Shown here: positions 24,543 to 33,207 of the stretch, piece after piece
Layout of the letters: the number at the start of each line of letters is the position of its first letter
How positions within the stretch are numbered: position 1 is the stretch's first letter
DNA from: JACQAP01 sp035548375
Lineage (GTDB): Bacteria; Pseudomonadota; Gammaproteobacteria; Burkholderiales; JACQAP01
Assembly: GCA_035548375.1 (NCBI GenBank)
Contig: DASZTG010000008.1
Location: 1-64,000 of the forward strand
DNA length: 64,000 bases
Reading direction: 5' to 3'
The notes under the pieces: generated by a model
The model's input: only the letters and a program-made list of their open reading frames with translations
Database searches by the model: none
What the model was told of the DNA's origin: nothing
Made by a program: the position numbers and the translations under genes

Positions 24543-25316
24543 ATGGAACTGGGTTACGCCCTGTCAGGGTTGCTGGTCGGGTTCATCGTCGGGCTGACCG
24601 GAGTCGGTGGTGGATCGCTGATGACGCCCTTGCTCGTCATGGTCTTCGGCATCTCGCCCGCAACGGCCGTCGGCACCGACCTGCTCTATGCCTCGCTGAC
24701 CAAGGCAACCGGTGTCTGGGTGCACGCCCGCCGCGGCAACGTGGAGTGGAAGCTGGTCGGCTGGCTCGCCACCGGCAGCATCCCCGCCGCAGTCGTCGCG
24801 CTGGTCGCCTTGCACTTCATGGGGGTCGACAGCCATCGGGTCAGCGGCCTGATTACAGGCTCGCTCGGCGTGGCGCTGATCCTCACCGCGCTGGCAATCC
24901 TGTTCAAGGAAAAGCTGCAGCGCCTGGGTCGCCAGGGCGACGGACCGAAATGGCGCGAGCGCTACGCCTTCCCGGCCACGGTCGTGACCGGCGCCGTCAT
25001 CGGCGCGCTGGTCGCGCTGAGCTCGGTGGGGGCCGGTGCCGTCGGCGTGGCCGCGCTGTTCTGGCTATTCCCATTGCTGCCGGCCTCTCGCATCGTCGGC
25101 AGCGACATCGCCCACGCCGTGCCGCTGACCTTCGTGGCCGGCATGGGGCATTTCTACATGGGCACGGTAGACTGGCATCTTTTGCTCAATCTCCTGATCG
25201 GTTCCCTGCCGGGAATCTACATCGGCAGCCATCTCAGCGGTCGCATCGCCGAACGCTGGCTGCGTCCCGCGCTGGCCTCCATGCTGGTGCTGGTCGGCGG
25301 CAAGCTCGTTTTCTGA
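24543..25316 (+). CDS. TauE/SafE family sulfite/anion permease
   Basis: This 257-residue membrane protein has about eight helices. The family repeat appears twice: GFIVGLTGVGGGSLMTPLLV near the start, with AVGTDLLYASLTKATG after it, and again ALVALSSVGAGAVGVAALFW with IVGSDIAHAVPLTFVAGMGH. TauE/SafE proteins move sulfite, sulfonates or other small anions. Placed first in the cys operon, directly before sulfite reductase, it probably exports excess sulfite or takes up a sulfur compound. A GGTGGAA site precedes the ATG. Confidence 0.85.
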   Translation: MELGYALSGLLVGFIVGLTGVGGGSLMTPLLVMVFGISPATAVGTDLLYASLTKATGVWVHARRGNVEWKLVGWLATGSIPAAVVALVALHFMGVDSHRVSGLITGSLGVALILTALAILFKEKLQRLGRQGDGPKWRERYAFPATVVTGAVIGALVALSSVGAGAVGVAALFWLFPLLPASRIVGSDIAHAVPLTFVAGMGHFYMGTVDWHLLLNLLIGSLPGIYIGSHLSGRIAERWLRPALASMLVLVGGKLVF

Positions 25317-25356
25317 TCCCGGCATCTCCCGGCGAAATTCCAAGGCCAATCCATCC

Positions 25357-27063
25357 ATGTATCGCTATGATCAAGTCGACCGCAACATGGTCAACGAACG
25401 CGTTGCGCAATATCGCGACCAGGTGCGGCGCTTCCTCGACGGTACCTTGAGCGAAGACGAGTTCCGCCCGCTGCGCCTGCAGAACGGGCTGTACATCCAG
25501 CGGCACGCGCCCATGCTGCGTGTGGCGATACCTTACGGCCTGCTCTCGGCGAAGCAGCTTCGCATGCTGGCGTCGATCGCGCGTCGCTACGACCGCGGCT
25601 ATGGCCACTTCACCACGCGACAGAATATCCAGTACAACTGGCCGAAGCTGGAGGATTCACCCGACATCCTCGCGGACCTGGCGTCCGTCGAGATGCACGC
25701 CATCCAGACCAGCGGCAATTGCGTGCGCAACATCACGTCCGATGAATTCGCCGGCGTGGCACCCGATGAGATCATCGATCCGCGGCCGCTGGCGGAAATC
25801 CTGCGGCAATGGTCCACGTTCCATCCCGAATTCGCTTTCCTGCCGCGCAAATTCAAGATCGCCATCAGCGGCGCCGCCGAGGACAGGGCGGCAACGGCAT
25901 TCCACGACATCGGCCTGCATTTGCAGCGCGGCGCCGATGGTGCCGCAGGATTCCGTGTCATCGTCGGTGGCGGCATGGGGCGCACGCCCATCGTCGGGCC
26001 CGCGATCCGCGAATTCCTGCCGTGGCAACACATGAATACCTACATCGAGGCGATCCTGCGGGTCTATAACCGCCACGGCCGCCGGGACAACCTCTACAAG
26101 TCGCGCATCAAGATCCTGGTCAAGGCGCTCGGCACAGAGGAATTCACGCGCCAGGTCGAGGAGGAGTGGCTGCACACGAAGGACGGTCCGGATACGCTGA
26201 CGGAGCGTGAGCTCGCGCGCGTGTCCGCGTTCTTCGAGCCGCCCGCTTACGAGAGGCTTGCCGGGACCGATGCGGATTTCGAGCGTCATGCAAATCAAGA
26301 TGCCGCGTTCGCGCGCTGGATTGGCCGCGCGGTCAAGCCGCACCGGGTTGCCGGATATCGCTCGGTGGTCCTGTCGCTGAAAAAGACCGGCGTCCCACCA
26401 GGTGACGCTACGGCGGAGCAGATGGAGCTCGTGGCGCAATGGTCGGAGCAATTCGGTTTCGGCGAGATCCGCGTCTCGCACGAGCAGAACCTGATCCTGC
26501 CGGACGTGCGCCTGCGCCAGTTGTTCACGCTCTGGGAGGAGGCGCGCAAGGCCGGCCTCGCCACGCCGAACCTGGGCCTCTTGACCGACATCATCGCCTG
26601 TCCGGGCGGCGACTTTTGCTCGCTGGCGAATGCCAAATCCATTCCGATCGCCGAAGCCATCCAGCGCCGCTTCGACGACCTGGACTACCTTCACGACATC
26701 GGCGAGCTCAACATCAACATTTCGGGTTGCATGAATTCCTGCGGCCATCATCACGCCGGCCACATAGGCATCCTCGGCGTCGACAAGGACGGCGACGAGT
26801 GGTACCAGGTGTCCGTCGGCGGCGCGGATGGTTCCGACGCGGGGCGCGGCCGCAGCGCCATCGGCAAGGTGATCGGCCCGTCGTTCAAGGCGGACGACAT
26901 GCCCGACGTGATTTCGCGGCTGGTCGACATCTATGTCGCCAATCGCGAGGAGGGCGAGCGCTTCATCGATACGGCGGGCAGGCTGGGCATCGCGCCGTTC
27001 AAGTCCGGCGTCTACGGTTCGCCGCTGCGCGCAGGCAGGGAAGGGGCGACGGTCGATGCCTGA
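25357..27063 (+). CDS. cysI: Sulfite reductase hemoprotein (nitrite/sulfite reductase family)
   Basis: This 568-residue siroheme and 4Fe-4S enzyme reduces sulfite to sulfide. The cluster ligands are the four cysteines of CPGGDFCSLA and NISGCMNSCGHH. HFTTRQNIQYNW and TSGNCVRNITSD are the siroheme-contacting segments of the N-terminal half. No CysJ flavoprotein is in sight; a ferredoxin gene lies at the end of the same operon and may supply electrons. The next gene starts eight bases before this stop codon. Nitrite reductase is an alternative on sequence alone, but the sulfur neighbourhood decides for sulfite. Confidence 0.93.
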   Translation: MYRYDQVDRNMVNERVAQYRDQVRRFLDGTLSEDEFRPLRLQNGLYIQRHAPMLRVAIPYGLLSAKQLRMLASIARRYDRGYGHFTTRQNIQYNWPKLEDSPDILADLASVEMHAIQTSGNCVRNITSDEFAGVAPDEIIDPRPLAEILRQWSTFHPEFAFLPRKFKIAISGAAEDRAATAFHDIGLHLQRGADGAAGFRVIVGGGMGRTPIVGPAIREFLPWQHMNTYIEAILRVYNRHGRRDNLYKSRIKILVKALGTEEFTRQVEEEWLHTKDGPDTLTERELARVSAFFEPPAYERLAGTDADFERHANQDAAFARWIGRAVKPHRVAGYRSVVLSLKKTGVPPGDATAEQMELVAQWSEQFGFGEIRVSHEQNLILPDVRLRQLFTLWEEARKAGLATPNLGLLTDIIACPGGDFCSLANAKSIPIAEAIQRRFDDLDYLHDIGELNINISGCMNSCGHHHAGHIGILGVDKDGDEWYQVSVGGADGSDAGRGRSAIGKVIGPSFKADDMPDVISRLVDIYVANREEGERFIDTAGRLGIAPFKSGVYGSPLRAGREGATVDA

Positions 27064-27577
27064 AATCATATTGCGCGACCAGGTTGTTTCCGACGACTGG
27101 CAGGTGCTGCGGCCCGTGGAGGGTGAGGCAATTGTCGTTCCCGCCGGTCGCGTGATCGTGCCGCTGGCGGTCTGGCTCGACGGCGAGGGTGAACTGAAGG
27201 ATCGTCGGGATGTCGCGGTCTGGCTTGGCGGAGCGGACGATCCCGCGACACTCGCGCCGTCGCTCGATTCGATGAAGCTGGTCGCGATCGATTTCCCGAA
27301 ATTTACCGACGGCCGCGGATTTTCGATTGCCTATCTGCTGCGGTCCCGATTCGCGTACCGGGGTGAGCTGCGCGCGATCGGCGACGTGTTGCCTGACCAG
27401 CTGTTCTTCATGAGGCGCGTGGGATTCGATGCGTTCGCGCTGCGGGCAGACAAGGACATCCACCAGGCGCTGCGCAGCCTGAAGCCGTTCACGGATACCT
27501 ATCAGGGATCGTGGGACAACGCGGTTCCGGCATATCGCCGCCACGAGCGCGACTGGCCCGCGGCGGGAAAGGCCTGA
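27056..27577 (+). CDS. DUF934 protein linked to sulfite reductase
   Basis: This 173-residue protein has the DUF934 pattern: VIVPLAVWLDGEGEL, VAIDFPKFTDGRGFSIAYLL, then RAIGDVLPDQLFFMRRVGFD and the DTYQGSWDN segment near the end. The family is almost always found just after cysI in proteobacteria, and a helper role in sulfite reduction is usually assumed without direct proof. The ATG at 27056 overlaps the cysI end, and the stop is one base from the cysH start, so translation is probably coupled on both sides. Confidence 0.88.
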   Translation: MPEIILRDQVVSDDWQVLRPVEGEAIVVPAGRVIVPLAVWLDGEGELKDRRDVAVWLGGADDPATLAPSLDSMKLVAIDFPKFTDGRGFSIAYLLRSRFAYRGELRAIGDVLPDQLFFMRRVGFDAFALRADKDIHQALRSLKPFTDTYQGSWDNAVPAYRRHERDWPAAGKA

Positions 27578-27578
27578 C

Positions 27579-28325
27579 ATGGACCTGAGCGACAAGCCCG
27601 GTTTGGCGGCGGACTTGCTGGTTACACGTTTGCGCGACATCGTCGCGGAATTCGGCCGCGTCGCGTTCGCCAGCAGCTTCGGCGCGGAAGACATGGTCGT
27701 AGCGGATGCCGTTTTCACCGCGAAGCTGCCGATCAGCATATTCACGCTCGACACCGGTCGCCTGCCGAAAGAAACCCTGGATCTCATCGAGCGCACGCGC
27801 ATCCGCTATGTGGCCGGGATCGAGATCTTCCGGCCTGATGACGCAGCGGTCGCCGCGTATGTTTCGGCGCACGGCGCGAATGCTTTTTACGAAAGTGTCG
27901 AATTGCGCAAGAGTTGCTGCGGCATCCGCAAGGTGGAGCCGCTGCGCCGGGCGCTGGCGGGGCGCGACGCCTGGGTGACGGGATTGCGGCGCGCGCAGGC
28001 GGCGACCAGGACAGAGCTGCCGCTGCGCGAATTCGACGCCGCGCACGGACTCGTCAAATTCAACCCGCTGGCCGACTGGACCGAGGCGCAGGTCTGGGAA
28101 TACATCCGCGCCAGGCAGGTGCCCTACAACGCCTTGCATGATCGCGGCTATCCGTCTATCGGCTGCGAGCCCTGTACGCGTGCCGTCAAGCCGGGCGAGG
28201 ACATTCGCGCGGGGCGGTGGTGGTGGGAATCGCGCGACAACAAGGAATGCGGGATTCACGTTTCACCGCTGGCGCAACCGCTGCCAGACGTATCGGCGCA
28301 TTCGAACCAGGTAAAAGCATCGTGA
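27579..28325 (+). CDS. cysH: Adenylyl-sulfate (APS) reductase, CysH family
   Basis: This 248-residue thiol-dependent reductase converts activated sulfate to sulfite. The PP-loop region has FASSFGAEDMVVAD and FTLDTGRLPKETLDLI. Two cysteine pairs, KSCCGIRKVEPL and IGCEPCTRAVKPGED, are the 4Fe-4S ligands that separate APS-type enzymes from the PAPS-type E. coli CysH. The catalytic cysteine is in KECGIH near the C-terminus. The operon encodes no APS kinase, which agrees with APS as substrate. The stop codon overlaps the GTG start of cysD. Confidence 0.93.
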   Translation: MDLSDKPGLAADLLVTRLRDIVAEFGRVAFASSFGAEDMVVADAVFTAKLPISIFTLDTGRLPKETLDLIERTRIRYVAGIEIFRPDDAAVAAYVSAHGANAFYESVELRKSCCGIRKVEPLRRALAGRDAWVTGLRRAQAATRTELPLREFDAAHGLVKFNPLADWTEAQVWEYIRARQVPYNALHDRGYPSIGCEPCTRAVKPGEDIRAGRWWWESRDNKECGIHVSPLAQPLPDVSAHSNQVKAS

Positions 28326-29245
28326 ACGCGGCATTGCAAATCGACTCGACGCGCATCAACCATCTCGACTGGCTGGAATCCGAGTCCATCCATATCCTGC
28401 GCGAAGTCGCCGCGGAATGCACCAATCCGGCATTGCTGTTTTCCGGCGGCAAGGATTCGATCGTGATGCTCAGGCTCGCCGAAAAGGCCTTCCGGCCGGG
28501 GCGGTTTCCGTTTCCGCTGCTGCACATCGACACCGGACACAACTTTCCCGAGGTCATTGCTTTTCGCGATGCGCGCGCCGCCGAGCTGGGCGAGCGCCTG
28601 ATCGTGGGCCACCTCGAGGATTCCATTCGCGCCGGGCGCATTCGCCTGCGGTCGGAAGACGAAAGCCGCAACGTGCACCAGTCCGTGACCTTGCTCGATA
28701 CGATCGCCGAGCACGGCTTCGATGCCTGCATCGGCGGCGCCCGGCGCGACGAGGAAAAGGCGCGCGCCAAGGAGCGCATTTTTTCCTTCCGCGACGAATT
28801 CGGGCAATGGGATCCGAAAAACCAGCGCCCCGAGCTCTGGAGCCTGTACAACACGCGCGTTCACAAGGGCGAGAACATCCGCGTCTTCCCGATCAGCAAC
28901 TGGACGGAGCTGGACGTCTGGCAGTACATCGAGCGCGAAAAGCTCGCGGTCCCGTCGATCTACTACGCGCATCGTCGCGAGGTGGTGCGTCGGCCGGGCG
29001 GATTGCTGCCGGTGTCCGACCTGGTCAAGCCGAAGCCAAACGAAAAAGTCGAGACGGTCTCGGTGCGGTTTCGCACCGTCGGCGACATGACGTGCACCTG
29101 CCCGGTGGAGTCGGTGGCCGCCAGCGCGGCGCAGATCATCGAAGAGACCGCGGTTACGAGGATCACCGAGCGCGGCGCCACGCGCATGGACGACCAGACC
29201 TCGGAAGCCTCGATGGAACTGCGCAAGAAGGAAGGCTACTTCTGA
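28322..29245 (+). CDS. cysD: Sulfate adenylyltransferase small subunit
   Basis: This 307-residue subunit carries out the ATP sulfurylase reaction with CysN, forming APS. The PP-loop is LLFSGGKDSIVMLRLAEKAF. LLHIDTGHNFPEVIAFRD and IGGARRDEEKARAKERIFSF follow, then LFDTKR-equivalent WDPKNQRPELW and the C-terminal MELRKKEGYF typical of CysD. The start is a GTG whose bases overlap the cysH stop (GTGA), so the longer upstream frame is discarded. The stop shares one base with the cysN ATG. Confidence 0.95.
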   Translation: MNAALQIDSTRINHLDWLESESIHILREVAAECTNPALLFSGGKDSIVMLRLAEKAFRPGRFPFPLLHIDTGHNFPEVIAFRDARAAELGERLIVGHLEDSIRAGRIRLRSEDESRNVHQSVTLLDTIAEHGFDACIGGARRDEEKARAKERIFSFRDEFGQWDPKNQRPELWSLYNTRVHKGENIRVFPISNWTELDVWQYIEREKLAVPSIYYAHRREVVRRPGGLLPVSDLVKPKPNEKVETVSVRFRTVGDMTCTCPVESVAASAAQIIEETAVTRITERGATRMDDQTSEASMELRKKEGYF

Positions 29246-30537
29246 TGTCCGCGATCGAAAACATTTCCCCCGTCGATACCGGCATGCTGCGCTTTACCAG
29301 CGCCGGCAGCGTCGACGACGGCAAGAGCACGCTCATCGGCCGGCTGTTGTTCGATACCAAGGCGATCTTCGAGGACCAGTTGTCCTCCATTGAAAAATCC
29401 AGCCAGCGCCGCGGACAGGCGAATATCGATTTGTCGTTGCTGACGGACGGCCTGCTGGCCGAGCGCGAGCAGGGCATCACCATCGACGTGGCCTACCGCT
29501 ACTTCGCCACGCCGTCCCGCAAGTTCATCATCGCGGACACGCCGGGACACGAGCAATACACGCGCAACATGGTCACCGGGGCTTCGACCGCGGACCTGGC
29601 CATCGTGCTGGTCGACGCCCGCAAGGGCTTGCTCACGCAATCGCGGCGCCACGCTTATATCGCCAGCCTGCTGCGCATCCCGCACCTCGTGCTGGCGGTC
29701 AACAAGATGGACCTCGTTGGCTATTCGCAGGACACGTTCGAGGCCATTCGCAACGCCTTCGCCGATTTCTCGCGCGACATGGGATTTCATCGCATCGACG
29801 CACTGCCGATGTCGGCCCTGCTCGGCGACATGGTCGTGGACCGTGGGGACAAGCTCGCGTGGTATCGCGGACCGACCCTGCTGGAAATCCTCGAAGGCGC
29901 GGAGGTCGCGCGCTCCGCCGTACACGGAAGCCTCTTCTTTCCGGTGCAACTGGTGGCGCGCCCCGGCGACAGTGGGGTGGAAGGCGCTCGCGGCTACGCG
30001 GGTCGCATCGAATCCGGCTCGGTGGCTGTCGGCGACGCGGTCACCGTCCTGCCTTCAGGGCAGCAGTCCACGGTCCGCGCAATCCGCACGTTCGACGGCG
30101 AGCTTGCCGCCGCGCAGGCGCCGCAGTCCGTGACGATCGTGCTCGAAGACCAGCTCGACATCTCGCGCGGCGAGGTCATCGTCGCCAGCGGCAGCGCGAC
30201 TGCCGTTGCCAGGGAATTCGAGGCCACGCTGTGCTGGCTGGCGACCGAGCCCTTCAATCGCAGCCGGCGCTATTTGATCAAGCAGGGTACGCGCGTGGTA
30301 AAGGCGCTGCTCGATTCGCCGAAATTCAGGATAGACGTCAATACGATGGCACAGCAGCCGGCCGACTCGTTTGCGCTGAACGACATCGGGCGCGTGGCGG
30401 TCAAGACGGCACAACCGATAGCCTTCGAGCCTTATCGCATCAACAGGTCGGCGGGGAGCTTCATCGTCATCGACGAGAGCAGCAACAATACGGTTGCGGC
30501 CGGCCTCATCGAACAGCAGCAGGCACACACCAAATGA
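29245..30537 (+). CDS. cysN: Sulfate adenylyltransferase subunit 1 (GTPase)
   Basis: This 430-residue EF-Tu-like GTPase drives CysD by GTP hydrolysis. The G motifs are GSVDDGKSTLIGRL (P-loop), DTPGHEQYTRNM (G3) and NKMDLVGYS (G4). Switch I shows EREQGITIDVAYRYF. Domains 2 and 3 follow with no C-terminal APS kinase extension, so this is CysN and not a CysNC fusion. The start ATG overlaps the cysD stop by one base, and the stop overlaps the ferredoxin start as ATGA. Confidence 0.95.
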   Translation: MSAIENISPVDTGMLRFTSAGSVDDGKSTLIGRLLFDTKAIFEDQLSSIEKSSQRRGQANIDLSLLTDGLLAEREQGITIDVAYRYFATPSRKFIIADTPGHEQYTRNMVTGASTADLAIVLVDARKGLLTQSRRHAYIASLLRIPHLVLAVNKMDLVGYSQDTFEAIRNAFADFSRDMGFHRIDALPMSALLGDMVVDRGDKLAWYRGPTLLEILEGAEVARSAVHGSLFFPVQLVARPGDSGVEGARGYAGRIESGSVAVGDAVTVLPSGQQSTVRAIRTFDGELAAAQAPQSVTIVLEDQLDISRGEVIVASGSATAVAREFEATLCWLATEPFNRSRRYLIKQGTRVVKALLDSPKFRIDVNTMAQQPADSFALNDIGRVAVKTAQPIAFEPYRINRSAGSFIVIDESSNNTVAAGLIEQQQAHTK

Positions 30538-30860
30538 CCTACGTAGTGACCGAATCCTGCATCAACTGCAAGCACACCGACTGCGTCGACGTGTGTCCCG
30601 TCGATTGCTTCGTCGAAGGTCCGAATTTCCTGGCGATCGATCCGGACAACTGCATCGATTGCAGCCTTTGCGTGGCCGAATGCCCGGTGAATGCGATATT
30701 TGCCGAGGATGACGTGCCGGAAGACCAGAAGGACTTCATTCGCATCAACGCCGAGGCCGCGAAGACCTGGGCGGCAATCACCGAGAAAAAGCCCGCCCCG
30801 GCCGATGCCGACCATTGGGCGACGGTGAAGGACAAGCGCGCCCTGCTGGAGGCGGCGTAG
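30534..30860 (+). CDS. fdxA: 7Fe ferredoxin, FdxA type
   Basis: This 108-residue ferredoxin has two cluster motifs: CINCKHTDCVDVCPVDC, in the arrangement of FdxA proteins that carry a 3Fe-4S and a 4Fe-4S cluster, and CIDCSLCVAECPVNAI. The C-terminal 40 residues are an acidic and basic tail as in Azotobacter ferredoxin I relatives. Overlapping starts on both sides tie it to the cys operon, which makes it the best candidate electron donor to the sulfite reductase; that pairing is inferred. Confidence 0.93.
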   Translation: MTYVVTESCINCKHTDCVDVCPVDCFVEGPNFLAIDPDNCIDCSLCVAECPVNAIFAEDDVPEDQKDFIRINAEAAKTWAAITEKKPAPADADHWATVKDKRALLEAA

Positions 30861-31639
30861 TGGGCAAGGTCTATCTCGTCGGCGCGGGACCCGGTGCCGT
30901 CGACCTGATCACGGTGCGGGGCGCGGCATTGCTTGCGCGGGCGGACATCGTTTTCCACGATGCGCTCGTGGCACCCGAGACGCTTGCCCTTGCCGCGAAG
31001 GCAAAGCTGGTGGCCGTCGGCAAGCGCTGCAGCCGGATATCCACGGACCAGCGCTTCATCAATCGCAACCTGGTCGAGGCCGCCGCGAAATACGGAGTCG
31101 TCGTGCGCCTCAAGGGCGGCGATCCCATGCTCTTTGGACGCGCGCAGGAGGAGATCGACGCATTGGCGGCTGCCGGCATCGAGTTCGAAATCGTGCCGGG
31201 CGTCACCGCCGCGCTCGCGGGCAGCGCGGAGATCGGCGTTTCGCTGACGCGGCGTGGCGTCAGCCGCAGCGTCGTGTTTGCCACGCCGCGAGTTGGCGAG
31301 GGCGAAGAGACCGCGGACTGGGCGCCTGCCGTGGCCAATGGCGATACCGCGGTGCTGTACATGGCGGCGGGTCAGGCGGTGGCGATCGCGGCCGTGCTCG
31401 AGGCGCACGGCATGTCGCCCTCCACGCCCGTTGTCATCGTCGAGAACGCGTCCCTGTCCGGCGTGCGCAGGATCGGCAGCACGCTGCGCGGATTGCGCGA
31501 AGGCGTCGCGGACGGGCTTGCCGGCCCCGCGCTGCTTCTGCTGGGCGACGTCTTGCGCGCGCAGGCGCACCTGCTCGTTAGCCAGGCATCGCTCGCCGCC
31601 GGGCATGCGGACGGCCCGTTGCCGCGCCGCGAAGCCTGA
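30860..31639 (+). CDS. cobA: Uroporphyrinogen-III C-methyltransferase
   Basis: This 259-residue SAM-dependent enzyme makes precorrin-2, the first step to siroheme. It has the typical VYLVGAGPGAVDLITVRG start, LKGGDPMLFGRAQEEIDAL and IVPGVTAALAGSAEIG, and VVIVENASLSGVRR in the second lobe. No CysG-type dehydrogenase/chelatase domain is fused. The start is a GTG that shares its first base with the ferredoxin stop. Siroheme is needed by CysI in the same operon, which explains the location. Confidence 0.93.
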   Translation: MGKVYLVGAGPGAVDLITVRGAALLARADIVFHDALVAPETLALAAKAKLVAVGKRCSRISTDQRFINRNLVEAAAKYGVVVRLKGGDPMLFGRAQEEIDALAAAGIEFEIVPGVTAALAGSAEIGVSLTRRGVSRSVVFATPRVGEGEETADWAPAVANGDTAVLYMAAGQAVAIAAVLEAHGMSPSTPVVIVENASLSGVRRIGSTLRGLREGVADGLAGPALLLLGDVLRAQAHLLVSQASLAAGHADGPLPRREA

Positions 31640-31661
31640 AATTCGCGCGCGGCAAATACGC

Positions 31662-31683
31662 AAGGCCGGCTCTCGCCGGCCTT
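31662..31683 (+). terminator. Terminator at the end of the cys operon
   Basis: A nine-base stem, AAGGCCGGC with GCCGGCCTT, and a four-base loop lead into CTTTTGG. It lies 22 bases after the cobA stop and separates the reductive operon from the sulfate uptake genes. Confidence 0.82.
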
Positions 31684-31720
31684 TTGGTTTCTATCCGTAT
31701 ATTCAATATAAAAATAACAA

Positions 31721-31749
31721 AGTAAATTTATATTATTTCCAAATATAAT
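31721..31749 (+). promoter_or_regulatory. Promoter of the first sulfate-binding-protein gene
   Basis: TATAAT at 31744-31749 is a perfect -10 hexamer. The -35 position (AGTAAA at 31721-31726, spacing 17) is poor, and the region upstream from about 31690 is very AT-rich, which suggests an activator such as CysB. A transcript would start near 31756, giving a leader of about 98 bases before the sbp ATG. Confidence 0.7.
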
Positions 31750-31774
31750 GACCGACGGGTAATTTCCACCCCTG

Positions 31775-31842
31775 GTTTCGTCACCTCCTTGGCGACATGG
31801 ACAACGCCGGCTCTCAGGCCGGCGTCTTTTTGGCGACGAAAC
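31775..31842 (+). promoter_or_regulatory. Structured leader with terminator hairpin before sbp
   Basis: An outer stem GTTTCGTC/GACGAAAC (31775-31782 and 31835-31842) encloses a strong hairpin ACGCCGGC/GCCGGCGT (31804-31811 and 31818-31825) followed by TTTTT at 31827-31831. The terminator stands directly before the sbp ribosome site, so it must be avoided for sbp to be expressed. The leader also contains CACCTCCTT at 31782-31790, which can pair with the GGGAG ribosome site at 31848-31852, and TTGGCGAC occurs twice (31789, 31830). This looks like an attenuator or riboswitch, class not recognised. Confidence 0.6.
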
Positions 31843-31853
31843 GAAAGGGAGAA

Positions 31854-32846
31854 ATGATTCGCAAGTTGCTAGTCGGGGTGCTGTTGTCCGTGGGGGCGCC
31901 GTTCGCCACGGCCGGCGTGGCGATATTGAACGTGTCCTACGACGTGACCCGCGAGTTCTACCGGGATTTCGACGCCGCGTTCGTGGAGTACTGGAAGGCC
32001 CAGTCGGGCGAGACCGTCTCGGTCAACCAGTCGCACGGCGGCTCCAGCAGGCAGGCCCGTGCGGTGCTCGACGGCCTCGACGCGGACGTCGTGACGATGA
32101 ACCAGGCGAACGACATCGACCTGCTGGCCGAGCGCGGTCGCCTGGTCGCACGCGACTGGGCGAAGCGCTTGCCGCACAACGGCGCGCCCTATACCTCCAC
32201 CACGCTGTTCCTCGTGCGCAAGGGCAATCCGAAGCACATCCGCGACTGGGACGATCTCGTGCGCCCGGGAACATCAGTGGTACTTCCCAATCCGAAGACG
32301 TCGGGCAATGGCCGCTACGGCTACCTCGCGGCCTGGGGCTACGTTGTCAAGAAGGGTGGGAGCGAGCAGCAGGCCCGCGATTTCGTCACCCGCCTGTTCC
32401 GCAACGTGCCCATCCTTGACGTCGGCGGACGCGGCGCCACCACCACTTTCGTCCAGCGCGGCATCGGCGACGTGCTGGTGACCTTCGAGAACGAGGTGCA
32501 CCTCATCCGCAAGGAGCTCGGCGACGCCTTCGAAGTGGTCTACCCGTCGCTCAGCATCGAGGCCGAGAATCCCGTCGCGGTGGTGGACAGGGTCGTCGAC
32601 AAGCGCGGCACCCGCAAGGTCGCGACTGCATACCTCGAGTACCTGTATTCCGATACCGGCCAGCGCCTGGCTGCCCGGCATTTCTTCCGCCCCCGGGATG
32701 CCCGCATCCTGGCCGAGCATGCCGGCACTTTCGGCAAGACGACCGAACTCTTCACTGTCGAGGAGGTATTCGGCGGGTGGAAGAACGCCCAGGCCGTCCA
32801 TTTCAGCGACGGCGGCAACTTCGACCAGATCTACCAAGCGAAATAA
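31854..32846 (+). CDS. sbp: Sulfate-binding periplasmic protein, copy 1
   Basis: This 330-residue periplasmic binding protein of the sulfate/thiosulfate family has a signal peptide to about residue 20. Conserved features are LNVSYDVTREFYRDFD, NQSHGGSSRQARAVLDGLDA, the PNPKTSGNGRYGYLAAWGY stretch and the ATTTFVQRGIGDVLVTFENE segment. It delivers sulfate to CysTWA. The start at 31854 has AAAGGGAG upstream; an in-frame ATG at 31797 is rejected because it lies before the terminator hairpin and lacks a ribosome site. A second copy is at 34598; the two are clearly homologous but well diverged. Confidence 0.92.
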   Translation: MIRKLLVGVLLSVGAPFATAGVAILNVSYDVTREFYRDFDAAFVEYWKAQSGETVSVNQSHGGSSRQARAVLDGLDADVVTMNQANDIDLLAERGRLVARDWAKRLPHNGAPYTSTTLFLVRKGNPKHIRDWDDLVRPGTSVVLPNPKTSGNGRYGYLAAWGYVVKKGGSEQQARDFVTRLFRNVPILDVGGRGATTTFVQRGIGDVLVTFENEVHLIRKELGDAFEVVYPSLSIEAENPVAVVDRVVDKRGTRKVATAYLEYLYSDTGQRLAARHFFRPRDARILAEHAGTFGKTTELFTVEEVFGGWKNAQAVHFSDGGNFDQIYQAK

Positions 32847-32859
32847 CAAGGCAATCAAC

Positions 32860-33081
32860 ATGGCCGACAACGAACGCAACCACGCCGCGGACATCCCGCA
32901 AGCCAGGACGCTTCCGCCCGAGATCGAGAAGGAAATCCTGCGCGCCATCGCGAAGATCGACTACGGCTCCATCGAAGTCGTCGTGCATGACGGCAGGGTG
33001 GTGCAGATCGAGTGTAGGGAGAAGATCCGCGTCGTGCGCGACGATTCCGGTCGCAACGGCGCGATACGCCAGATTCGCTAG
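32860..33081 (+). CDS. YezD-like small protein (DUF2292)
   Basis: This 73-residue cytosolic protein has the core IEKEILRAIAKIDYGSIEVV followed by VHDGRVVQIECREKIRVV, the DUF2292/YezD pattern. The family is small and uncharacterised but tends to accompany sulfur assimilation genes, and it is placed here 13 bases after sbp. The N-terminal 20 residues are polar and variable. The ribosome site is weak (AAGG), so translation may be coupled to sbp. Confidence 0.8.
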   Translation: MADNERNHAADIPQARTLPPEIEKEILRAIAKIDYGSIEVVVHDGRVVQIECREKIRVVRDDSGRNGAIRQIR

Positions 33082-33207
33082 CGGCCCGCAGCGGGCGCGA
33101 AGCGCGGGTGACCAGGCAACTGGAACCACACAATCCATGACACCAGCACACAGACCTGACCGGATCACCGGAAGGCTCCGCCATTTTTCACAAAGGGAGT
33201 TTTCCAA

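Noticed and set aside
31797..31853. Earlier in-frame ATG for the first sulfate-binding protein.
   Set aside because: It would translate the terminator hairpin, has no ribosome site and would add a polar stretch before the signal peptide.
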